In this document: positions 45,899-53,644 of the stretch, piece by piece
Layout of the letters: each line of letters opens with the position of its first letter
Position numbering within the stretch: the stretch's first letter is position 1
Assembly: GCA_016793885.1 (NCBI GenBank)
Contig: JAEUHE010000136.1
Location: 1 to 64,000 of the forward strand
DNA length: 64,000 nucleotides
Origin: Verrucomicrobiales bacterium
Lineage (GTDB): Bacteria; Verrucomicrobiota; Verrucomicrobiia; Limisphaerales; UBA11320
Direction of reading: 5' to 3'
Notes under the pieces: model-generated
The model's database searches: none
Told to the model about the DNA's origin: nothing
What the model saw: the letters and a program-made list of their open reading frames with translations, nothing else
Translations under genes and position numbers: made by a program

Positions 45899-48496
45899 CT
45901 ACTTCTCCAAGAACATTCGGCTCTGAGTGACGGCGTGGATCAGGTCCTTAAACCGATAGCCCTGGGTGCGCAGCTCGCGAAGCATCGCTTCGACCACTTC
46001 TCGATCGGCAAACTGAATCTCGGTCCCGGTGGCGTAGGCGATTAGCTTATAGATCAGACTGCGGGCGATCTGATCCCGATCTTCCAGGAGCAGCGATCGG
46101 TAGTCATCGATGTTGGTGAAGGGTTTGCCTGCGGCTGTCCGGTAGCCTTGCTCAACCAAAGGACCTTTCCAAACCTTGAGATGAGGATAATTCGGGAGGG
46201 CCGCCCGGCCGTTCACTTCCGACTTCACGCGGTACCATTCGCGCCAACCGCCGATCACATCGAAGGTCTCCAACGCGAACCCGGGAGGATCGATCCATCG
46301 GTGGCAACGGGTGCAGCTGGCCAGCTGACGATGCTTTTCAAGTTGCTCGCGAATGGTGGAAGCTCCTCGAATGTCGGGCTCGATTGCCGGAGTGTCGGCC
46401 GGGGGAGGGGAAGGGGGTTGACCTAGAATTCGATCGAGAATCCATTTCCCTCGCAGCACTGGCGATGTGCTGGTTCCGTTGGCGGTGACCTTGAGGATGG
46501 AGGCGTGGGTGATGACCCCTCCGCGATGCGCCTGGGCCGGCAGGTTAGCCTTCCGGAGTTCCCATCCGGCGACGCCTTGGATTCCGTAGTGTCTCGCCAG
46601 CCGTTCGTTGAGATAACTCCAATCGGAACGGACCAGCTCATCGATGGATCGGTTCTCTGACAAGAGGGTGAGCAGGAATCCGTAGGTCTCCTGCGGCATG
46701 GACCAGAGCAGGGCGGAATCGAACTCGCCGTACATCAAGTCGGGAGTGGTGGCATGGATGTTTCTCAAGTCCAGCCATTGGTGAGCGAAGTCGGTAATGA
46801 AGCGCCACGATCGCGGGTCGTTCAGCATCCGTTCGACCTCCGTGCGGAGTTGGGCTGGTTCCGTGAGCTGACCCAGTTTCGCTCGGGTCCGCAGGGACGC
46901 GTCCGGCACGGAGTTCCACAGGAAGGCCGCCAATCGGGCGGCGACAGCCGGACCATCCAGACGGCCCGGGTTCTCTACTCGGAAGAGGAAGTGGGGAGAG
47001 GAGAGCATAGCCTGACCGGTCGCTTTCAGGGCCTGACTCAGATCGTCTCCCTGCTCCAGTCGGCGGCGAGCATAGAGGCGGTACGCGGCGAGAGCTTCCC
47101 CGGGCAAAGGTTGCGGCAGGATTTCAGAAGCCAGCCGATCGACCAGACGGTCCGCGTCCGATGCGACGGGATCCGGGGTCGCTGGGCGCTGCGGATCCGA
47201 TTGCTGGTCGGCACTTGTTCTCTCGGCCGGCTCAGGTCGGGTGGCGGGACTGGGCTTGAGATTCCATCGTGGCTCCAGTCGCCGGTTCGTGAGCGGCTGA
47301 TCTCCCAGCACCCGCCGATGTGCGAGGGTAGGAAAGGGGTCCAAAGGTCCTTCGAACTCCACCCAATTTAGGGTGAGTCCGGGTCCTGTCAGTCCGGGCT
47401 TTTCGTTGAGCGCCGCTTCCGCTTCGAGGGCGCCTGGTTGCCGTTGCTGCGCAAGTGACCAGCCGACCAGAGCGATCGATTGGTTTTTCCAGCGGTCCGA
47501 ATAATGAGGGACCTGGATCTCGAGATCCACCGTGCGAGCGGTTGTCTCCGGAATATCCTTCACGTCGATGATGCGTTGGAGCGTGGGGTCGGCATCGGGT
47601 TGGTATCCGGAAAGGAAGACGAGCACGGGCAGAGGGTTGCCGCTGTTGCCTCGGGCTTGCAGCGAGGCGCGCAATCGGTAGCGACCTGGCGCTTGGGGGA
47701 GCCCGGCCACGATTTGCAAATGGGGATGGAAGGCCGACTGGGCATAGAGGGTTGCCGAGTTGCCCTCCACTCGCACCGAGGCTCTGAGGGCGAGTTCGGC
47801 TAGACGCCCTCCGACACGCAGTTGCTGGTCAAACCACTCGCGGCCCGTGAATCGGCTCTGCTGAGACCGCGGTGGGCTTGAAGGAAGCGCGGCGTCCATC
47901 GCTCGTTGGGCGGCCTGTTGGTATCGCAGCCAATGCTGGGCTGACATGTCGATCCCACGGCTGACCTTGTCGAACCCGCCGACACGATTGTCTTCCGGCA
48001 AGAGATCGAGCACCTCCACTTGGATTCCCAGCAGATCGTTGACGGAATGAGAGTACTCGGTTCGAGTCAAGCGACGCAGCGGGGACCTGCCTTCTCGGAG
48101 TTGGCGTTCGCGCGAGGCTTTGGCGAGATTTTGGCCGAGCCCGGAGAGCAGGGTCGTCCGTTCAGCAAGCGTCGGTTGAGGCCGGTCGGGTGGCGGCATC
48201 TCGAGCTGGGCGACCTTGTCGAAGACTCGAGTCCAGCGGTCCAGCAGCCCAGGATCCTCGAATCTTGCCGGTGTGTCCTCCAGGGAAAGGCGGGCTTTGG
48301 CGGTATCGCGGTCATGACATTCCCAGCAGTACCTTTGCAGCAGTGGCTGGAAATCGGCGGGCATGTCTGAGGCCAAGCCGGCGGAGTTTTGACCGAAGCC
48401 AAACTGGCTGCCGCTCTTCAAGAGAACCGCTAACAGACCGACCAGTAGCGCCCTTCTGCTGAGACGCTGGCGAACGGTCTTCTTAACGGGTATCAC
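45899..48496 (-). CDS. Planctomycete-type cytochrome c protein (DUF1587/1592/1588/1585)
   Basis: An 865-residue exported protein. An N-terminal signal segment (about 15-36) is followed by a cytochrome-like site, Cys57-W-E-Cys60-His61. Then come DUF1587 (LRRLTRTEYSHSVNDLLG), a carbohydrate-binding-like region, DUF1592 (SPHFLFRVENPGRLDG), DUF1588 (GVITHASILKVTANGTSTSPVLRG; SCTRCHRWIDPPGFALE with a second CxxCH) and DUF1585 at the C-terminus (SLIYKLIAYATGTEIQF). This order is characteristic of a protein family expanded in Planctomycetes and Verrucomicrobia. Family members often sit beside a DUF1552 gene, which is absent here. A redox role in the periplasm is assumed. Confidence 0.9.
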   Translation of the reverse strand: MIPVKKTVRQRLSRRALLVGLLAVLLKSGSQFGFGQNSAGLASDMPADFQPLLQRYCWECHDRDTAKARLSLEDTPARFEDPGLLDRWTRVFDKVAQLEMPPPDRPQPTLAERTTLLSGLGQNLAKASRERQLREGRSPLRRLTRTEYSHSVNDLLGIQVEVLDLLPEDNRVGGFDKVSRGIDMSAQHWLRYQQAAQRAMDAALPSSPPRSQQSRFTGREWFDQQLRVGGRLAELALRASVRVEGNSATLYAQSAFHPHLQIVAGLPQAPGRYRLRASLQARGNSGNPLPVLVFLSGYQPDADPTLQRIIDVKDIPETTARTVDLEIQVPHYSDRWKNQSIALVGWSLAQQRQPGALEAEAALNEKPGLTGPGLTLNWVEFEGPLDPFPTLAHRRVLGDQPLTNRRLEPRWNLKPSPATRPEPAERTSADQQSDPQRPATPDPVASDADRLVDRLASEILPQPLPGEALAAYRLYARRRLEQGDDLSQALKATGQAMLSSPHFLFRVENPGRLDGPAVAARLAAFLWNSVPDASLRTRAKLGQLTEPAQLRTEVERMLNDPRSWRFITDFAHQWLDLRNIHATTPDLMYGEFDSALLWSMPQETYGFLLTLLSENRSIDELVRSDWSYLNERLARHYGIQGVAGWELRKANLPAQAHRGGVITHASILKVTANGTSTSPVLRGKWILDRILGQPPSPPPADTPAIEPDIRGASTIREQLEKHRQLASCTRCHRWIDPPGFALETFDVIGGWREWYRVKSEVNGRAALPNYPHLKVWKGPLVEQGYRTAAGKPFTNIDDYRSLLLEDRDQIARSLIYKLIAYATGTEIQFADREVVEAMLRELRTQGYRFKDLIHAVTQSRMFLEK

Positions 48497-48940
48497 GATG
48501 TGTCATTACCCTATCCGCCGATCTAGGTAAACCCCCCTTGTGTGAGCTCAGCTGGGTTCCGTGGAGCCTGGGGGCTAATCCCCACCCGCCTGGGGGCTGT
48601 TTCCCACATCGCGAAGGCGTGGAAGGCTTTGCTTGAGCTTCGACTCGATCTACCGAGGGTGGATGGCGACGGAGAGCGCAGGTGACTCACGACTTCTGGT
48701 TGGCCCAACGGGAGCGGCTTAAGTTGTTCTAGCGCCTAATGGGTTGGTGATAAATTGGATGTGGAGCGAGGATGCGCGGGCCTGAGAGTTCTTGGCTGGC
48801 TTGTGAGGCGGCGGATTCGAGGGGAAGGATTTTCAAGTTGTTGGATTGTTTGGCCGCCGATCCCATGGCATGATTCTAGCAATCAGCCTGATCAGAACTC
48901 CGGACAAGCGACTAATAACCTCAATCCATCCTTGTAAGCC
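48497..48940. other. Divergent intergenic region
   Basis: The 444 bases between two divergent genes hold no convincing gene. CCTGGGGGCT occurs twice within 30 bases (about 48568-48600), the first as part of a TGGGG/CCCCA hairpin. A candidate sigma-54 promoter lies at 48866-48881. Confidence 0.5.
48866..48881 (+). promoter_or_regulatory. Candidate sigma-54 promoter of the Calx-beta/Ig gene
   Basis: TGGCATG-ATTC-TAGCA fits the -24/-12 consensus TGGCAYR-N4-TTGCW with correct spacing and one clear mismatch (TAGC for TTGC). The start site would be near 48892, leaving a leader of about 49 bases before the ATG at 48941. Confidence 0.45.
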
Positions 48941-51900
48941 ATGAATCGCATTTACCTCAAACTCGCCCAACTCTGGTCCTGGGCCTGTGTGGCCCTGGCG
49001 GCTGCTGGTCTGTTCTCTTCGGGAACGGTAAGAGTCTTCGCTCAGGATTCGGATCCAGCCTTGCTGCCGGTCGTCTCGCTGGTCCCGGTGGCCGCAGAAA
49101 CGACGGAGCCGTCGATCACGAGCAAGATAGCCCCGGCGCGGTTCCTGATCCGACGGGAGGGTGATCTCTCCCAGACCCTGCATCTCTTCCTGCAGTACGC
49201 GGGGACGGCCACTCCTGGAAAGGACTATGTGGAGCCTGATTCGGTGGTTGAGTTGGCTGCGGGAGCCGCTTCTCTGGAAGTGATTGTATCGCCTTTGGAC
49301 GACGACTTGGTGGAGGGGCCGGAGACGGTACTGGTTCGTTTGATTGACCCTCTGACGGACAGTATTCCCAATTACAGGATCGACCGTACTGCGGACACCG
49401 TGCGTCTGTTGATTCGCGACAACGAGGACCCGGGAACGCTGAGACCGCCGGTGGTGGGCTTAGAGACGCTGGTGGCCACGACCTCCGAGCCCAACCCGCT
49501 CGCCCTGATTGCCCCGGGGACGGTGAAGCTGAATCGTGCCGGTTCAACTGTGGACGCACTTCGAGTCGGTTTGCTCGCCCAGGGAACAGCCACGCCGGGC
49601 AAGGACTACGAGATCCGGATTCGTGGTTTGGAAAAACCTCTGGAATTCAGCGCTAACGGTACGACCATCGTGCCGGTGCCAGCGGGTGAGACGTCGGTGA
49701 CGCTGCTTATCCTGGGTCTGGCGGACGAATGGGTCGAGGGAAATGAGACCATCGGCCTGACCTTGTTGCCCAGCCTGGACATGACTCCTACCGGGGCCTA
49801 TTTGATCGATGCGCAGGCCTCGGCAGCGCGATTGATCCTGAGGGACCAGGATGTCGGCCTGAGCCCCTCGCTGGAGATCACTCAGCCCAAGGAGGGCCAA
49901 AGTTTTGCTGAGGGGACTCCCATCGAGATTAAAGCCACGGCTGTCGATCCGCGCGGGTATATCGCTCACCTTGATTTCTACGCTGATGGGCGGAAAATTG
50001 GGGAGTCCACCCTGAATTTTCTAGTGGCTCCCGCACCTGGGACGCCGATTCATCACGCATTCACTTGGATGAAGGTACCCGCGGGCACCCACGTGCTCAC
50101 CGTCCAGGCCCCGCTGCCCGAGGGGGGCGTGATTGAGTCCAAGCCAGTGGCGATTGTGGTGGTTCCTGAGCCCATCCTGCCGGTCGTCAGCATTTCGCAC
50201 ATCCAGACGCGCGAGGCGATTCCGGACGCGGACTACGCACCCGGTCATTTCCTCATCGAGCGAACCGGGCCGACAGAACAGCTGCTGGGAGTCTACGTTA
50301 GAAAAGGTGGCACCGCGATTGCGGGAGTGGATTATCGTGATTTTTCGGAGCTGATTTGGATCTCGCCGGGAGAGCAGTCCGTGGCGATCAAGATTGAGGC
50401 CATCGATGACAAGCTTCCCGAAGGCCAGGAAACGGTGACGTTGACGCTGGTCCAGCCTTCGTCCGACGCGACGGGGCCCGTGCTGCCGAGGTATCGTATT
50501 AATCCGGACCAAGCATCGGCTCGGCAGTTGATGTACGATAACGATCGTGCGAGCACGATCGCTTCCTTGAAGCTGATGAGCCCGGCGGACGGGGAGCAGT
50601 TCGGGTTGGGCAGTGAGATCCGGATCGTGGTGGTCGCGATCGATTCGCAGGCTGACATTCGCAAGGTGGAGTTTTTCGATGGGAATACCTCCATCGGCAT
50701 CTCGGAGCATCTGACCAAGGATGCGATCATCCCGGGACGGCCCCGGGAGCACGTCTTTATCTGGAAGGACGCATCGGTGGGGAGCCATGAGATCTGGGCG
50801 TGCGCGTTGGATTCGGAAGGGGCGACTGTGCTATCGAATTCGGTGAAGATCCGGGTGACCGAACTGCCGCCGCGGGTGTCGTTGGCCGTGGTGGCCAAGG
50901 ATCCGGTTGCGGCGGAGAATGGGGTGGGCGGCGAGGCGCCCGATCCCGCCGTTTTCAGCATCCGTCGAGTATCTGGCCCACGCGACGTCGAAGTCTTGGT
51001 TCACTACGCGCTGGGAGGCGTGGCCGAGAATGGAGTCGATTATGAGCGTCTCTCGGGTCGCGTGTTGCTGCCGAGCGGCGCCGAGAGCGTAGATGTCGTG
51101 TTGACTCCCATCCCGGACAAAGCGATTGAAGGGGATGAAGGCGTGGTCATGGAGTTGATGCCCCCTGCATGCATCGCGATCTTTCCGCCTCCGCCACAGT
51201 GCTACCTGATCGCCGGTGACGGGGCGGCCAGAGCCGTGATTCAGGACAGCAAAACGTCGGAGAATCTGCCGCCCAGGATTGCCATCACCAAGCCTGCGAC
51301 CGGGGACTCCTTCGAATTCGATCAGAACATTCAGCTGGTAGCTGAGGGGCAGGACCCGGACGGCTTTATTCGGCGGGTGGAGTTTTATTCGGGTCGGGTG
51401 AAGATTGGGGAGGTCGGGGTGGATCGGCCAAATCCGAGCAACCAGCCGCGCGTGCAGGTCTTTCGCTTGGTCTGGAAGGATGCCGAGCCGGGCAAGCATT
51501 CGCTCACCGCGAGGGCCACCGACAACCAGGGAGCCATTTCGATGTCGGCGACCGTTGAGATCTCGGTCTCGGCTGATCATCCACGTCCGATTGTGACGGT
51601 GGTCGAGTGGGATCCTCACGCGGTGGAGCCCCGGCATCCCGGCGAGCTGAATACCGCCTCCTTCCAAGTCCGGCGCTCGGGATCCACTGCTGACCCGCTG
51701 TTAGTCTTCTACGCACTGGAGGGGACTGCCACCGAGGGCAAGGACTACGAGGCTCTCCCGCGTCAGGTCGTCATTCCGTCCGGACGGAGTTCTGTGTTCG
51801 TGACGATCACACCCGTGGATGATTCCGAGCGCGAGCGAACCGAGTCGGTGGTGTTTCGAGTCGTTGACTCTCCGGTGGCTGGGCCGGTGCCCCCCTACAC

Positions 51901-52198
51901 CGTGGGGCGTCCAGCGACCGCGCGGGCGGTGATCGCGGATTCAGGTTGGATCCTGCCGCTGGGTGATGCTCATTGTGTGGAGTTGCCCGGAGGCTTGACC
52001 CATCTCTGTTTTGCGGGAGCGGATGGCAGCCGGTTTCGCGTGGAAGCGAGCGACGATCTCCTGACTTGGGAAACCGTTCTTCATGCCACCGCGATCGATG
52101 GGGCCTGCCATTTCGTGGATGAGACAATCCCAGGCCGCAGCCGTCGATTCTACCGGGCCGTGCCTCTACCTGCTTCCGAGGATCCGTCCGCTCCCTGA
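48941..52198 (+). CDS. Large exported Calx-beta / bacterial Ig repeat protein
   Basis: A 1085-residue protein with a signal peptide (about residues 1-34, ending VFAQD). Calx-beta units (about 45-165, 175-300, 410-530, 640-770 and 870-985; typically GTATPGKDY and DDLVEGPETVLVRL) alternate with Ig-like units (about 305-405, 540-635 and 775-865; LDFYADGRKIGE, VEFFDGNTSIGI, VEFYSGRVKIGE). The last 65 residues (FRVEASDDLLTWE to RRFYRAVPLP) form a C-terminal module also present in the LamG-repeat protein at 53645-56500. A surface or matrix adhesion role is likely, by analogy only. Confidence 0.85.
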   Translation: MNRIYLKLAQLWSWACVALAAAGLFSSGTVRVFAQDSDPALLPVVSLVPVAAETTEPSITSKIAPARFLIRREGDLSQTLHLFLQYAGTATPGKDYVEPDSVVELAAGAASLEVIVSPLDDDLVEGPETVLVRLIDPLTDSIPNYRIDRTADTVRLLIRDNEDPGTLRPPVVGLETLVATTSEPNPLALIAPGTVKLNRAGSTVDALRVGLLAQGTATPGKDYEIRIRGLEKPLEFSANGTTIVPVPAGETSVTLLILGLADEWVEGNETIGLTLLPSLDMTPTGAYLIDAQASAARLILRDQDVGLSPSLEITQPKEGQSFAEGTPIEIKATAVDPRGYIAHLDFYADGRKIGESTLNFLVAPAPGTPIHHAFTWMKVPAGTHVLTVQAPLPEGGVIESKPVAIVVVPEPILPVVSISHIQTREAIPDADYAPGHFLIERTGPTEQLLGVYVRKGGTAIAGVDYRDFSELIWISPGEQSVAIKIEAIDDKLPEGQETVTLTLVQPSSDATGPVLPRYRINPDQASARQLMYDNDRASTIASLKLMSPADGEQFGLGSEIRIVVVAIDSQADIRKVEFFDGNTSIGISEHLTKDAIIPGRPREHVFIWKDASVGSHEIWACALDSEGATVLSNSVKIRVTELPPRVSLAVVAKDPVAAENGVGGEAPDPAVFSIRRVSGPRDVEVLVHYALGGVAENGVDYERLSGRVLLPSGAESVDVVLTPIPDKAIEGDEGVVMELMPPACIAIFPPPPQCYLIAGDGAARAVIQDSKTSENLPPRIAITKPATGDSFEFDQNIQLVAEGQDPDGFIRRVEFYSGRVKIGEVGVDRPNPSNQPRVQVFRLVWKDAEPGKHSLTARATDNQGAISMSATVEISVSADHPRPIVTVVEWDPHAVEPRHPGELNTASFQVRRSGSTADPLLVFYALEGTATEGKDYEALPRQVVIPSGRSSVFVTITPVDDSERERTESVVFRVVDSPVAGPVPPYTVGRPATARAVIADSGWILPLGDAHCVELPGGLTHLCFAGADGSRFRVEASDDLLTWETVLHATAIDGACHFVDETIPGRSRRFYRAVPLPASEDPSAP

Positions 52199-52223
52199 TT
52201 CAACTTACCGGAGCCGATACGAG

Positions 52224-52259
52224 CCCTCTCCACTTTCGAGTGGGGAGGGTTTTACTTTT
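52224..52259 (+). terminator. Rho-independent terminator with UUCG loop
   Basis: CCCTCTCCACT (52224-52234) pairs with AGTGGGGAGGG (52239-52249) around a TTCG tetraloop, followed by TTTTACTTTT. It lies 26 bases after the Calx-beta/Ig gene stop and abuts the convergent gene's stop. Confidence 0.9.
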
Positions 52260-53259
52260 GGCAGGCGAACACGCCTTCTTCTCCGGATGGATTGGTCCAG
52301 TACGCTGCCACTTGGATGCGATACCCGGCTAAGAGGGTTCGGAGCCGCTCGGGAGTGTGGCGGTAGGAGAAGAACAGTCGAAACGCTTCTCCCGTTGCAT
52401 AATCGTATTGTCTTCCTGCAAAGGCGATGTGGCAGTCGCGGAGGAATGTGACCCTCGACTCGACCCGCAGCAGAGTGGAGGTTTCGGTGGGTTGGGCGAT
52501 GGAAAAATCCATTCTTCCGTCCGCGCGTTCGATCCCGAGGTCCTGAAGCACTGACCATAGCCAATCGCGAGTGGGGAGGTTGTCGTAGAGCGGCATGATT
52601 TGCTGGACGCCGGTAGCGTAATCAGTACCCGGGGCGAGGTTCGCGCTCAGCAGCAGCAGGTCGTCTGGACGAAGCAAGCTCGCCAGACTGGGCAGTACGG
52701 ACTCGGGCACGAAGTTGGGCAGCATTCCGAAAAAGCAGACAGCGCGTCGTGACCCAGGATCCAGGGCCGTTCCCAAGGATGTCATCCAGTCTCCGGCTTC
52801 CGCCAAATCGATGACGACTGGAGTCGTATCCTCTGCTGCCAGGCCGGCCTCAATCGCCGCGGCTCGAGCTGTGAGTGCCAGTCCTGAGCTGACATCGACG
52901 GGAACGTAACGCAATCGGGCTTCGGGGAATGACGCGGCGAGCTGACGTAAGAATTGGGCGTCCTTTTGTCCGCCTCCACAACCCAGGCTGACAATTTCAA
53001 TCGCGCGCGCGCCCTGGAGTCGAGCTGCGGTGTCGGCGAAGGCCTGCTCGTAGATCTGTAGGCAGGCAGGATCCGTGCGGGCGGGCGAAAAGGCTTCGTG
53101 GATTCTCAGCCAGCTCTGGGTCTGTTTGGGAGTATCGTAGTGAAACTTGTGGTTCATCTCCCGAGTGCGCAGGGATTCGCGGAGCGAGGCTTCGATCGCT
53201 CCAGGGAACTGACTGGGATGGATCAAAACACTGACTGGAGAGTGGTGGGGCGACGACAT
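52252..53259 (-). CDS. EgtD-like (Methyltransf_33) SAM-dependent methyltransferase
   Basis: A 335-residue protein. The SAM-binding motif I is IVSLGCGGGQKDAQFL (about residues 88-103), followed by YVPVDVSSGLALTA (motif II region) and a post-motif VCFFGMLPNF. The C-terminal FRLFFSYRHTPERLRTLLAGYRIQVAAYWTNPSGEEGVFAC strongly recalls the end of EgtD, the histidine trimethylase of ergothioneine synthesis. The N-terminal region lacks the standard EgtD LPEYYPTR motif, and no EgtB gene is nearby, so the substrate may differ. Met36 is a possible later start. Confidence 0.72.
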   Translation of the reverse strand: MSSPHHSPVSVLIHPSQFPGAIEASLRESLRTREMNHKFHYDTPKQTQSWLRIHEAFSPARTDPACLQIYEQAFADTAARLQGARAIEIVSLGCGGGQKDAQFLRQLAASFPEARLRYVPVDVSSGLALTARAAAIEAGLAAEDTTPVVIDLAEAGDWMTSLGTALDPGSRRAVCFFGMLPNFVPESVLPSLASLLRPDDLLLLSANLAPGTDYATGVQQIMPLYDNLPTRDWLWSVLQDLGIERADGRMDFSIAQPTETSTLLRVESRVTFLRDCHIAFAGRQYDYATGEAFRLFFSYRHTPERLRTLLAGYRIQVAAYWTNPSGEEGVFACQK

Positions 53260-53334
53260 GATTCAAAGGTGAGTGTCGGTCGGTTGTTGACCGAATGCAA
53301 CCTGCGATCCGGGGAGGGGTGGCAACCGTAAAAT

Positions 53335-53506
53335 GGTAGGGAGAGACTCCGTCGAGCCCATGAAGGCTCCAGGCTCCGCTGCACACGAAAGGGCACCCCC
53401 GATAAGGACCTCTCGACGTAGGTTATCTCTGAGCGCTCCTCGCCGTGGCTCCATCAAGCCTTTCGAGCCTTGGGCATTCATGGGCTCGACGGAGTTTCTC
53501 CCTACC
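53335..53506. mobile_element. MITE-like element with 30-bp terminal inverted repeats
   Basis: The 30 bases at 53335-53364 and the reverse complement of 53477-53506 differ at only one position; the similarity extends inward more weakly for another 13 bases. The enclosed 110 bases hold no gene. Total length is 172 bases. No clear target-site duplication was seen. Both ends can be read as short peptides (RDSVEP / GSTES), which makes spurious frames in this region. Confidence 0.65.
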
Positions 53507-53575
53507 TCGTCACGAGGAGCACAACCCGAATCTCACCCGGCTTTAGTCACATCTGTAGCGCAGGCGGCCCCGCCG

Positions 53576-53613
53576 AAAATAAAAAGGCCAGCCCAGGCGA
53601 ACCCGGGCTGGCC
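53576..53613 (-). terminator. Rho-independent terminator of the LamG-repeat gene
   Basis: On the minus strand, GGCCAGCCC and GGGCTGGCC (53605-53613 and 53586-53594) form a 9-bp perfect stem, followed by TTTTTATTTT (53585-53576). It is 32 bases past the stop of the minus-strand gene. Confidence 0.9.
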
Positions 53614-53644
53614 AGTGTGGCGATCGGGAGATCGCGTGCGGATG

